A DNA stretch of 54,871 bases, from positions 1 to 54,871 of the forward strand of contig CBDCGI010000004.1 of assembly GCA_965216725.1 (NCBI GenBank). Reading direction: 5' to 3'. The notes beneath the pieces were generated by a model. The model did not search any database and had not been told where the DNA came from. It worked only from the letters and a program-made list of their open reading frames with translations. The position numbers and the translations under genes are program-made. This stretch comes from JACZUI01 sp965216725. GTDB lineage: Bacteria > Actinomycetota > Acidimicrobiia > Spongiisociales > ZC4RG35. Shown here one piece after another: positions 28,601 to 37,760 of the stretch (position 1 is the stretch's first letter; each line of letters begins with the position of its first letter).

Positions 28601-31339
28601 CTTCCGATGTGATCGACGCCTTCGCCCGAAGGCGTCTCCTGGTGTTCGACCGGGATCCGACAGTGCGAACGCCGACGGTCGAGGTCGCCCACGAGTCGCT
28701 GTTTACCAACTGGCCCCGTCTCGCCGGATGGATCGAGGACCTCCAGCAAGATCTGGTTCTCAGACGCCGCCTCGACGAGTCCATCCACGAGTGGGTGTCC
28801 AACGACCGTGCCGAGAGCTACCTCCTCACCGGAGGTCGCCTCGCCCAACATCAAGACTGGACTGCAGAGACCGAATTGAAGCTGACTGACTCCGAATCGG
28901 AGTATCTCACCCAGTCGGACGAATGGGACAGCAAGCAAGTAAATCGTCGAAGGAGGATCCGCAACGCTGTTCTGGCCGGGTTTGCTTTGGTCGCCGTTAT
29001 CGCGTCGTTGTTTGCCTTCTCGGCTCGACAGAACTCCGAACTTGCTCGATCCCGCGAACTTGCAGCGTCGGCCATCGCCGTCCTGGATGAAGACCCGGAG
29101 TTGAGCGTGCTGTTGGCCCTGGAGGCTTCGACCCTGGCCGACCAACCGATATCGGCCACGTCGGCGCTACACGAGGCAATGGCTGCATACCGTAAGACTC
29201 TGGCCTGGCAGTGGCCAGCGGATGAGCCGGCATTTGTGGCTCAGAATGACTTGAGCTCGGACGGATCCAAGATGGTCATCACACCGTTCCAGGGCACCGG
29301 GTTCAAAGTCATAGATGCCGCGAGCGGCGAGGAGGTCTGGTCGTGGGAGGTTCCGGTGTCACCCCCGTCGGGATATGAGATCAACGGGGTGTTCATCAAT
29401 GGCGGTAGTGAGATCGCGGTTGGGCTGGGACGGCTCCCTGAAGAATCTCCTGAGGATTTCCCGGCGGAGGCGGAAAGTTGGCTGGGTGTCGTTGTCTTCG
29501 ACGCTGAATCTGGGGAAATCGTTCGTCAGCTCCAGACCGGGGACTGGGGAGTCCCCCGGTTTGGGCATTTCATAGGACGCAACGACAACAGCGCAGTCGT
29601 CGAATTCGGAACCGAGCCATGGCCTGAGAGCGGCTTCGATCAGTACGGGCCACCGCATCTCCTGGATCTCAACACTCTGGAGAGCAAGCAGCTTCTCGCC
29701 GAACCAATTGACGGGTGGTCAGCGCTTAGCGACGACGGTCGGCTCTACGCCTACTGGGCCTCGCTTTCGGAAGCCAAGATCATCGACACCGAGACTCTCG
29801 TCGAAGTCGCGTCCATCAGCGCACCCAACGCCTCCGGGGGGATTCTCGACTTCTCGCCCAATGGAAATCGACTGTTGGCAGGGTCGGTGGAGAGATGGGT
29901 CTTCGATACCGCCACCGGTGAGCCTATGGTCGATGTCAGTCTCGGTGCACGAGGAGGATTGCACCAGGCGTGGTTCACGCCCGACGGGAGATTCATCTAC
30001 GAGGCGCGAAGCGACGGCTCGATTCGATTTGTCGACTCAGCGACGGGCTTGGAGGCCGACAGGTTCTTCCTGGCAAGCGGCGCGGTCGGTCAGGTAGCGA
30101 TGACCGCAGACTCATCCGTGATCTCGGCCAACAACATCGGGCGCCAGGTTTTTGTATTCGAGAATCGCACCGTTGGCCCCGCTGAGCTGGGAAATGTCGT
30201 CTTATGCGAGTTCCCGCAGCTGACCCTGTCGGTTGAAGTCAGTGCCTCAGCCGGAGCCGCTCACGTCCTTTGCGGCCAGGACACAATCCTGCAGCCACGG
30301 ACGGTGCTCTTCGATCCTGACGAGCTATCAGTGACACAAGAGATCCCTAATCAGGGCGGCCTCGAGGCAGCTGTATCAAGCGGTGGCTCCAGCGTGCTGG
30401 TTCAGAACGGGAATCCGGACGGTTCTCTGGAGGGCCTGGTTCTTCGCGACCCGATCACGGGAGAGATTCAGCAACAATTGGAGGGAATGTGTATGTGGGA
30501 GGAGGGTCGGGAAAACCTGACCGCCGGAGATTGCGTACTCCTCCCCGATCTGCCCTTCGCTGACTTCGTCGAGGATCTCGCGTTTTCTCCCGACGACTCC
30601 ATAGTGATGATGGCGTCGCAATATCATCCATACGCAATTGTTTGGGACACAGGAACGGGCGAGGTGATTGCCGTCGTCGGGGACCCTGACCCGAGTTTTC
30701 ATTCGACACCAACCACCGACACCCGAGGGAGTGGCTTTCAACCCATCAGGCGAACTTGCCTATGTCGTCTTTGGGCCACACGCAGTTTCCCTTTGGGCTT
30801 TCGACACATCCGACTGGACGCCCACGGCGAGATTCATCGACCCCGACGACGAGGCGGGCACCGCACCCGGCTCGTCGATGGTGGTCTCACCCGACGGGCG
30901 ATGGCTCGTGGGTACGGATCCGGGAGCACAGGGAGAGGGGCGGATCGTCATCATGGACGCGGAGACGTTGGAGCCCGTGCGATCCATCCCCGATCCTCAT
31001 GACGGTGGTGTGTTGAAGCTTGCGCTGAGCTCAGACGGGGCTCTTCTTGCCAGCGCGGGCACCGATGGCTTCGTTCGTGTCTGGGACTTCGAGAGTCTCG
31101 ACCTGGTGCACGAAGCCTGGGTGACGAATGGCGCCGCTGTAGGCGTTGTCTTCGCAGATGATGATCGACACCTCTTCGTCGGTGACCGAAACGGCGGAGA
31201 CCTTTTCTTGATCACCATCGACCCCGACGAACTCATCGACATCGCCCGATCCCGGATCACCCGCACCTTCACCGACCAGGAGTGCACCACATACAACATC
31301 GACCCCTGCCCGACGCTGGAGGAGGTCCAGGCGGGCTAG
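25607..31339 (+). pseudogene. Giant regulator 2: SARP/BTAD + cyclase-like + kinase + nSTAND1 NTPase + WD40, multiply frameshifted
   Basis: GTG 25607 begins MTTPTRQQQ, 17 codons before VDFRVLGPLEV, matching the layout of giant 1. The N-terminal part is broken near 25720, 25975, 26150, 26300, 26420, 26520, 26775 and 26970; from there the frame is open to about 30700, shifts once, and ends TAG 31337-31339. All domains of giant 1 are recognisable. The kinase keeps its catalytic residues: VAIK (~27075), HGDLKPSN (~27355), DFG (27416-27424). Walker A GPSGIGKSS and Walker B LLVVDQFEELF follow. A membrane helix, AVLAGFALVAVIASLFAFSA (~28970), separates the NTPase from the propeller. The tail is RTFTDQECTTYNIDPCPTLE. 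Whether the shifts are real or assembly error decides if it is alive. Confidence 0.8.
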
Positions 31340-31593
31340 GAGTTGTCTAAGCGTCTTCGGCGGCACGCAGTCCGCCAATGGTTGAAGTCCGTCAGGTAGG
31401 AGACCCTGTACAGCCAAGGCAGCGCATCTGACGCTGGTGGGGCGTCCCCTATACGCCTCCAAACAGCAAAGTAAACGTCAGCCATGACTTCGTCGGCCCG
31501 TTCAACACCGACACGGCGACGGCAGTAAAGCCACACGGCAGCACGGTGGGTCTCATAGAGATCAGCAAAACGGGCTTCATCTCTCGGTGCCAT
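31336..31593 (-). pseudogene. Sigma-70 (ECF) factor, N-terminal fragment
   Basis: 85 residues from ATG 31591-31593. Region 2 is clear: FADLYETHRAAVWLYCRRRV, then ADEVMADVYFAVWRRI and ALPWLYRVSYL. Region 4 is absent because the frame ends at the very stop codon of the convergent giant 2 gene. It looks like a gene cut off when giant 2 was placed here. Probably non-functional. Confidence 0.7.
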
Positions 31594-31799
31594 TCACCCT
31601 TCCGTGTCCACCACAGAACAACGGTGACAGGAAAATCGCACTCATTCCGCTGTCACCCATCGGCGACACTGGACATATCTACACCGAGCAACGGGGATTG
31701 CGCAGGACGAAACCGGGTGCGGCCGACCCGGATCGTCCCAGCGCACCTGTGCAAGCGAATAGACAAGCTCGCTCCGGGGTGGTGCGTCTCCTCCGCCTA

Positions 31800-31832
31800 G
31801 GTAGTGATAGTTCGGTTTAGGTAGTCACTACC
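31800..31832. promoter_or_regulatory. Inverted repeat upstream of membrane repeat protein 2
   Basis: GGTAGTGA at 31800-31807 and TCACTACC at 31825-31832 are perfect inverted repeats 17 bp apart, with TAGGTAGT also directly repeated. They lie 69 bp before ATG 31901 and may be an operator. The remaining bases 31594-31799 hold nothing recognised. Confidence 0.4.
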
Positions 31833-31900
31833 GATTCGGTCCTGCCTTTTTCTCCATACGTTCGGAGTGTCGAGTCGGTGCGAGAGAAGGAGGCACGAAA

Positions 31901-32392
31901 ATGGCGACGACACACACGTTGGGAAGAAGTCGGGTTGGTGACCCTTCCGGCTGGAACCGGATCCTGATCGGGATGGCGGTTGGAGCGCTCTGCGCCACGC
32001 TGATCGCCGGCTGGTTGGCGAACCGGGACACCGGGGTCGAGTCGGCGTCGGCGGTGGGGACTGTCAGCGCCTACACCCTGGGGAAAGTCCTCGAGGTTGA
32101 AGATGCGGATTCGGCTGGCTCCGCTGGTTCGATCCACACATCTCCAGCTCGGTTGGATTACAGCCATCTCAAGGCGGCCCAAGCCCGAACTTCCGGTATC
32201 GCGGTCAGCTCTGCCTACACGATGAGCAAGGTGGAGCAAGCCCAGAACTCCGGAGCAGGCGAAGCGATCGCAGCGCCGGCGTCGGAAGTGGGACCGGACC
32301 CCTACTCCCTGTACAAGCTGGACCAGACCCGCGGCTCGGCATCAAAGGCATCAATGCCCCAAGATCCGAACCTCGACAAGCTGGTCCAATAA
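31901..32392 (+). CDS. Single-pass membrane protein with short internal repeats (MATTHT family member 2)
   Basis: 163 residues; AAGGAGG lies 8 nt before ATG 31901. It starts MATTHTLGRSRVGD, has one membrane helix (ILIGMAVGALCATLIAGWLA) and a tail with repeated units AYTLGKVLE, AYTMSKVEQAQN, PYSLYKLDQTRG and PNLDKLVQ, the same Y-S/T-x-x-K-x-x-Q pattern seen in the protein at 18529-19269. It precedes the LAL pair on the same strand and ends in a GC hairpin. Both members sit next to large STAND-type regulators, suggesting a shared signalling role. Confidence 0.75.
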   Translation: MATTHTLGRSRVGDPSGWNRILIGMAVGALCATLIAGWLANRDTGVESASAVGTVSAYTLGKVLEVEDADSAGSAGSIHTSPARLDYSHLKAAQARTSGIAVSSAYTMSKVEQAQNSGAGEAIAAPASEVGPDPYSLYKLDQTRGSASKASMPQDPNLDKLVQ

Positions 32393-32411
32393 CCAAACTC
32401 CGGCCACCACC

Positions 32412-32446
32412 GACCGGACCCGGCCCCACAAGGGTCGGGTTCGGTC
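32412..32446 (+). terminator. GC hairpin after membrane repeat protein 2
   Basis: Arms 32412-32425 and 32433-32446 pair over 14 bp with two G-U pairs. No T-run. The right arm ends GGGTTCGGTC, as in the hairpin after the related gene at 18529. Confidence 0.6.
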
Positions 32447-32457
32447 GTGTCCCGATC

Positions 32458-32495
32458 GGTAGTTTCGGTGGGGTGGAGCTCCTAGAAAGAGACGA
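32458..32495. repeat. 38-bp direct repeat at LAL gene 1 start
   Basis: Identical to 35112-35149. It covers the 15 bases before GTG and the first codons (MELLERDD), marking a tandem duplication. Confidence 0.8.
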
Positions 32496-35043
32496 TCAGC
32501 TCACCCAACTCCACGCTGCCCTCGACCGGGCCTCTGCGGGTGAAGGGCGAGTGGTCCTGGTCCGCGGCGAAGCCGGCATCGGCAAAACCGCCCTGGTCCG
32601 TGCCTTCGTCGACCAGATCTCCGACCGTGCCCATGTCCTCTGGGGGGCATGCGACGACTTGTTCACCCCGTCACCGCTGGCACCGGTCTGGGACATGACC
32701 GACACCGAACCCGGCCTGGCCACCGCCCTCGCCGGTGAACCACTGGGGGTGTTCCGGGCGCTCGCCGACCTTCTCTCCCGCGGCCTCCGTCCCACCGCTG
32801 TCGTCATCGAGGACACCCATTGGGCCGACGAAGCCACCCTCGACCTGATCAGATACCTAGGACGAAGGATCGAAGACAAACACGGCATACTCATCCTCAC
32901 CTACCGCGACGAAGAAGTCCCCGAAGACGGTGGTCTCCGCACCGTGTTCGGAGATTTGCCATCGGCTGCGTTGACCCGGATCCGGCTGCAACCACTGAGC
33001 GAAGACGCCGTCTTAGAGATGGCTGCTTCCCAGGGTGTGGAGACAGACGAGGCACTGGGGTCAGCCGGCGGCAACCCTCTGTTGGTAACCGAACTCCTCG
33101 CCGACCCCGCACGGCCGGTCCCCTCATCGATCCAGGACGCCTACAGGACCCGACTGGGGAGGCTTAGCCCGGACGCGCGCCAACTCGCCAGGCTGGTCTC
33201 AGTCGTACCCACCAGCATCGAACAGTGGCTCCTAGCCGAGGTGGCACCCGATAGTGGAGCAGCAATGGCGGAATGTCAGCAACGCGGGATCCTCCACACC
33301 ACCGGCGCGACAGTCGGGTTCCGTCACGAGCTGGCCCGACTCGCCGTAGAAACCAGCCTCACCGCTGATGTTCGACAGCAATACAACCAGGCCGTACTCG
33401 ACGCCCTCATCGCAGCCGATGCCGACCCAGCCCGCATCGTCCACCACGCCCAAGCAGCCGGTGACGTGCAGGCCCTAATCGACCACGGCCCAAGAGCTGC
33501 AATCAGCACTGCGGAAGCCGAAATGCATCAAGAGTCACTCAGCTACCAGCGGATGCTGGATCCTCACCTCGCCGCCATCGAAACCCCACTTCAAGCGGCA
33601 CTGCTCGAATCTCGCATCGATTCGGAACGCCACTCCGGTTCAACTCTGATGGTGCGAGAAGTCGCAAACAGAGCGGTACGCCTTTATCGACAGGAGAACG
33701 ACTTCGAAGGTGCCGGCCGAGTGCTTGGAATGTTGTCCGAGAATGAGCGGCGCCTCGGCCATCTCGATTTAGCGGAACAGGCGGCTACCGAAGCCGCAGC
33801 GCTGCTGTCCGAAGTCGAAGGCCACCCCGGTCTGTCGCGCATTTATGCCAGTTGGGCCTTCATCCACAATTCCAGGGGCGACAACGACCATGCACAAAAG
33901 TTCAGTGCCCGCGCCGTTGAGTTGGCCGACGAAGAGAACGACATGGCGGCTAAATCGTGGGCCCTCACCTACCGCGGTGTCGTCCTTCAGGCCGTCGACT
34001 ACGCGTCCGCAAAGGCGTCATTCGTCGACAGCATCAACACCGCTCTGTCAGGCAACCATCTCGACGCCTTGCAGGATGCATACGAGCTGGGGTCTGTGGT
34101 GGCGATGAACAACCTCGACGTGAGAACCGCAGATGAATGGACATCCGCTGACATCAGCCTTTGCCGTGACCTTGGCTTGACCAATAGTGAGGCCAAAGGG
34201 TTGGTAAATCGGGCGTGGATCAAGCTCGACAGGGGCTACCTTCGCGACGCCGAGAGGGACGCCGAAGCGGCGCTCGAGATTCGTCTCGCCAACAACCATC
34301 CCTACCGAGATGAGCCTCTGATGGCCCTGGCATTGATCAGGCTCAGACTCGGCGAGCCGTGGAAGGGGGTCCTCGACGACATGGTCTCAGCCACCGCAGA
34401 CCTGGGAGACGAGCGAAGAGCCATCGACTGGGCGGTTCGTGCCGAAGCAGCATGGCTCACCACCGGAACTCTCGACGACCCTTCTCAACCGCTTTGGGCA
34501 ATCAACGTGCTCCGACATCAAGATGCCCGCGAGCCGAGCACCATCGCCTACTGGCTTTGGAAAATGGGAATCCTGAACGGACCAATCGACGTCTCCCTTG
34601 AACCTCATCGACTGGAAATCGAGGGCAACTGGCCCGAGGCGGCTGAAAAATGGGATGAACTGGGTATGCCCTACGACAAAGCACTCGTTCTCGCTGCCGG
34701 GGACATTGCGGCCAAACTGGACGCTCTCTCCATCTTCGACCAACTCGGAGCCAAACCCATGGCTGCACGTGTCCGCACCGAACTACGCCGGGCCGGAGTC
34801 AAAGGGGTACCGCGAGGACCCCAGACCACAACTCGGGACCACGGCGCCGGACTCACTGCCCGCCAGCAAGAAGTCTTGGACCTACTCGTCCAGGGTCTGT
34901 CCAACACCGAGATCGCAGATGAGCTGTTCATCTCCACCCGGACCGCCGAACACCATGTGGCCGCGGTGATCGCCAAACTCGAAGCCGACGACCGGTACGA
35001 CGCAGCGGCAAAGGCATCGGAAAGAGGCATCGTCACCGTTTAA
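32473..35043 (+). CDS. LAL-type LuxR family transcriptional regulator 1 (AAA ATPase + TPR-like + HTH)
   Basis: 856 residues from GTG 32473, inside a 38-bp repeat shared with the next gene. N-terminal ATPase: Walker A VRGEAGIGKTALVR (~35), Walker B-like AVVIEDTHWADEATL (~115), and TPR-like helices through the middle. The C-terminal LuxR HTH reads LTARQQEVLDLLVQGLSNTE and LFISTRTAEHHVAAVIAKLE. This is the MalT/LAL architecture, in which ligand and ATP binding allow oligomerisation and promoter activation. It follows membrane repeat protein 2 by 80 bp. Target genes are not evident. Confidence 0.9.
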   Translation: MELLERDDQLTQLHAALDRASAGEGRVVLVRGEAGIGKTALVRAFVDQISDRAHVLWGACDDLFTPSPLAPVWDMTDTEPGLATALAGEPLGVFRALADLLSRGLRPTAVVIEDTHWADEATLDLIRYLGRRIEDKHGILILTYRDEEVPEDGGLRTVFGDLPSAALTRIRLQPLSEDAVLEMAASQGVETDEALGSAGGNPLLVTELLADPARPVPSSIQDAYRTRLGRLSPDARQLARLVSVVPTSIEQWLLAEVAPDSGAAMAECQQRGILHTTGATVGFRHELARLAVETSLTADVRQQYNQAVLDALIAADADPARIVHHAQAAGDVQALIDHGPRAAISTAEAEMHQESLSYQRMLDPHLAAIETPLQAALLESRIDSERHSGSTLMVREVANRAVRLYRQENDFEGAGRVLGMLSENERRLGHLDLAEQAATEAAALLSEVEGHPGLSRIYASWAFIHNSRGDNDHAQKFSARAVELADEENDMAAKSWALTYRGVVLQAVDYASAKASFVDSINTALSGNHLDALQDAYELGSVVAMNNLDVRTADEWTSADISLCRDLGLTNSEAKGLVNRAWIKLDRGYLRDAERDAEAALEIRLANNHPYRDEPLMALALIRLRLGEPWKGVLDDMVSATADLGDERRAIDWAVRAEAAWLTTGTLDDPSQPLWAINVLRHQDAREPSTIAYWLWKMGILNGPIDVSLEPHRLEIEGNWPEAAEKWDELGMPYDKALVLAAGDIAAKLDALSIFDQLGAKPMAARVRTELRRAGVKGVPRGPQTTTRDHGAGLTARQQEVLDLLVQGLSNTEIADELFISTRTAEHHVAAVIAKLEADDRYDAAAKASERGIVTV

Positions 35044-35111
35044 GCAGCAGCCTTAACCCTCCCAGATAGGCGTTTTCAAAGGAACCCAGGAGATTTCTGC
35101 TGACATCGACT

Positions 35112-35149
35112 GGTAGTTTCGGTGGGGTGGAGCTCCTAGAAAGAGACGA
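35112..35149. repeat. 38-bp direct repeat at LAL gene 2 start
   Basis: Second copy of 32458-32495. Confidence 0.8.
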
Positions 35150-37691
35150 CCAACTCGCCCAGCTTCACACTGCCCTCGACAATGCGGCAAGAGGCGAAGG
35201 AAGGGTGGTCCTGGTCCGCGGTGAAGCAGGGATCGGCAAGACGGCCCTGGTCCGCACCTTTATAGACCAAGCCCGCGACAAGGCTCATGTGCTGTGGGGT
35301 GGCTGCGACGACCTATTCACCCCCTCCCCCCTGGCCCCTGTTTGGGACATGGCCGACAAAGAACCCGACCTAGCGCAAGCCCTACAAGGTGAACCCCTCG
35401 GAGTCTTCCGGGTGGTGACTGACCTTCTCTCACGCGGTCTCCGACCGACCGTGGTCGTTATTGAAGACACACAATGGACAGATGAAGCCACCCTGGATCT
35501 GATCAGGTACGTGGGACGCCGTATCGAAGACAAACACGGCCTACTTGTGCTCACCTACCGCGACGAAGAGGTACCGGAGGAAGGAGGACTCCGCACCGTC
35601 TTTGGCGACCTCCCCACGGCAGCTGTTTCTCGAATACGCCTACAGGCTCTAAGCAAGGAGGCGGTAGCTCGAATGGCAACGGCAAAAGGAAAGGCCGATG
35701 ACCAGACTCTTGCCCTGACCGGCGGCAATCCGTTGCTAGTGACCGAAGTCCTTTTAGACCCGACAAACCTTGTGCCGGCCTCGCTAACTGACGCCTATCG
35801 GACTCGCCTCGCCCGACTGAGTCCCGAAGCTCGTCAACTTGTCGAACTTGTATCCGTCGTACCAACTCGGATCGAGATGCGGCTGCTGGACAAGATCTCC
35901 CCCGACTACAGCAACGCTCTCACCGAGTGCAGGCAAAGGGGGATCCTCGAAGCAACCAGTGACACAGTTGGGTTCCGTCACGAACTGGCACGACTTGCCG
36001 TGGAGACGGACCTCGCAGACACCGAGCGCCAAGATCATAATCGGGCGATCGTTGCTGCCCTCATCGAGACCGGCGGTGATCCTGCCCGTATTGTGCACCA
36101 CGCTCAGCTCGCAAGTGACACCAAAGCGATCGTCCGATACGGGCCTAAAGCCGCGCTCGAGTCTGCGGCAGCGAACAACCACCAGGATGCCCTTTTTTAT
36201 CACCGCCTCATCGAGCCACACCTCGAAGAAATGGCTCTAGGTCTCAGAGCTCAGCTTCTCGCAGAGCGAGCCCAGGCGGAGAGACGAGCCGGAACATTCG
36301 CGCCGATACCTGACCTCGGAAAGACCGCGGCGAGCATATATATCGACATCGGCCAATGGACTAACGCCGGGACGATTCTCGATGTCGTCTCAGATTCTGA
36401 AACGATTCTCGGCAGATTGGACGAGGCAGAACGGGACGCTAAGACCGCTATGGAACTCCTTGATGGCCATCATGGTCGCGCTTCGGCTGAGTGCTCCTAC
36501 GCAATTGCGTTGTTCCGGCAGGGCAGACGCGACGCTGGCCGTGCACATGCTCGGTCAGCGGTTCAGCTAGCCCAGGTGATGGGAGACCTTCGTGGTGAGG
36601 CAGTTTCCCTTCTAATCCTGGCTGAGCTGATTGCGGGCGCAGACTTCTCAGCGGCCTTAGAAGCTCTTCGGGCAGCCGTTCAGAAAGCGAACCTCCTAAT
36701 GGACAACCACATGGTTGAGGCCATCACGAGGGTCGGAGCGTCGATCGCAATCAGTGGCCTCGACCCAGAAACTGCCACCACCTGGAACAACCAACACCTC
36801 CAGCTATCCAAAGACTTGGGCTACCGCTCCATGGAAATCAAGGGACTCGTTAACCGGGCAGTCTTGGAATTCGACCGCGGACAGTGGGATATGGCACTGA
36901 AATCTGCCCAGAAAGCGCTCGATCAGGCAGCAAGCATCGATGGATTCCTATTCACGGACGAGGTGCTTCGACTGGTTGGCCAACTAAGACTTCGAAAGGG
37001 CGATTCCTCGGACAGTTGGTTCCAGGAAGCGCTGAAGGTCAGCAAACTTAGAAACCGACCCGACCTGGAGGCTGAGGTTTGGGTCGGACTAAGCGAGGCA
37101 GCATGGCTCACAGACAGGCCAATCGATGAGCAGCAGGCACTGTGGGCGATAGACGAATCTTTCGGTGCGCTTATTCGGGAGCCGAGCACGATCGCGTTCT
37201 GGTTGTGGAAGCTCGGCCATCTGCCAACACCGCATGAAGCGATGATCGCTCCCCATCGCCTCCAGGTCGAAGGTGATTGGCGCGGTGCTGCCGACTTCTG
37301 GGCTGAAAAGGGAATGCCGTATGAGCAGGCAATCGCCCTGGCCGATGGTGACGAAGAGGCAAAACTGCAGGCTCTGGCAATCTTCGACCAGCTAGGAGCG
37401 AAGCCAATGGCTTCTCGATTGCGTAAGGATCTGCGGGCAGCTGGCGTGAAAGGTGTTCCGCGCGCCCCTCGTTCCTCTTCGCAGCAGAGTGATTCTGACC
37501 TGACCGCCAGACAGCTGGAAGTGCTGGATCTTCTCTCTCGCGGTATGTCCAACGCTGAGATCGCCGACGAATTGTTCATCTCCACTCGGACCGCCGAACA
37601 CCATGTGGCCGCGGTGATCGCCAAACTCGAAGCCGACGACCGGCACGACGCAGCAGCAAAGGCGACCGAGCGCGGACTGGTCAACGTCTAG
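35127..37691 (+). CDS. LAL-type LuxR family transcriptional regulator 2
   Basis: 854 residues from GTG 35127, a tandem paralogue of the preceding gene. Walker A VRGEAGIGKTALVR and Walker B-like VVVIEDTQWTDEATL are intact; the HTH is LTARQLEVLDLLSRGMSNAE. The ATPase and HTH ends are very similar to the first copy while the middle TPR region has diverged, suggesting different inputs but the same DNA target. A 57-bp stretch in the HTH coding region (34939-34995 and 37587-37643) is identical, consistent with recent exchange. Its stop is 1 bp before an orphan tail of a giant regulator. Confidence 0.9.
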   Translation: MELLERDDQLAQLHTALDNAARGEGRVVLVRGEAGIGKTALVRTFIDQARDKAHVLWGGCDDLFTPSPLAPVWDMADKEPDLAQALQGEPLGVFRVVTDLLSRGLRPTVVVIEDTQWTDEATLDLIRYVGRRIEDKHGLLVLTYRDEEVPEEGGLRTVFGDLPTAAVSRIRLQALSKEAVARMATAKGKADDQTLALTGGNPLLVTEVLLDPTNLVPASLTDAYRTRLARLSPEARQLVELVSVVPTRIEMRLLDKISPDYSNALTECRQRGILEATSDTVGFRHELARLAVETDLADTERQDHNRAIVAALIETGGDPARIVHHAQLASDTKAIVRYGPKAALESAAANNHQDALFYHRLIEPHLEEMALGLRAQLLAERAQAERRAGTFAPIPDLGKTAASIYIDIGQWTNAGTILDVVSDSETILGRLDEAERDAKTAMELLDGHHGRASAECSYAIALFRQGRRDAGRAHARSAVQLAQVMGDLRGEAVSLLILAELIAGADFSAALEALRAAVQKANLLMDNHMVEAITRVGASIAISGLDPETATTWNNQHLQLSKDLGYRSMEIKGLVNRAVLEFDRGQWDMALKSAQKALDQAASIDGFLFTDEVLRLVGQLRLRKGDSSDSWFQEALKVSKLRNRPDLEAEVWVGLSEAAWLTDRPIDEQQALWAIDESFGALIREPSTIAFWLWKLGHLPTPHEAMIAPHRLQVEGDWRGAADFWAEKGMPYEQAIALADGDEEAKLQALAIFDQLGAKPMASRLRKDLRAAGVKGVPRAPRSSSQQSDSDLTARQLEVLDLLSRGMSNAEIADELFISTRTAEHHVAAVIAKLEADDRHDAAAKATERGLVNV

Positions 37692-37692
37692 C

Positions 37693-37743
37693 TACGACAT
37701 CGATCCCTGCCCGACTCTGGAGGAGATCAGGGCCGGGAGTTAA
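37693..37743 (+). pseudogene. Orphan C-terminal tail of a lost giant WD40 regulator
   Basis: Reads YDIDPCPTLEEIRAGS and stops at TAA 37741-37743. Giants 1 and 2 end YNIDPCPTLEEIKSG and YNIDPCPTLEEVQAG, and the DNA is similarly alike. It has no start and directly follows the LAL 2 stop, so it is a remnant of a third giant. Confidence 0.75.
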
Positions 37744-37760
37744 ACCGCGATACTTGTCGG

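Noticed and set aside
18529..37743. Antibiotic biosynthetic gene cluster, suggested by SARP and LAL regulators
   Set aside because: No polyketide synthase, NRPS, terpene or RiPP enzymes are nearby; regulators alone do not make a biosynthetic cluster.
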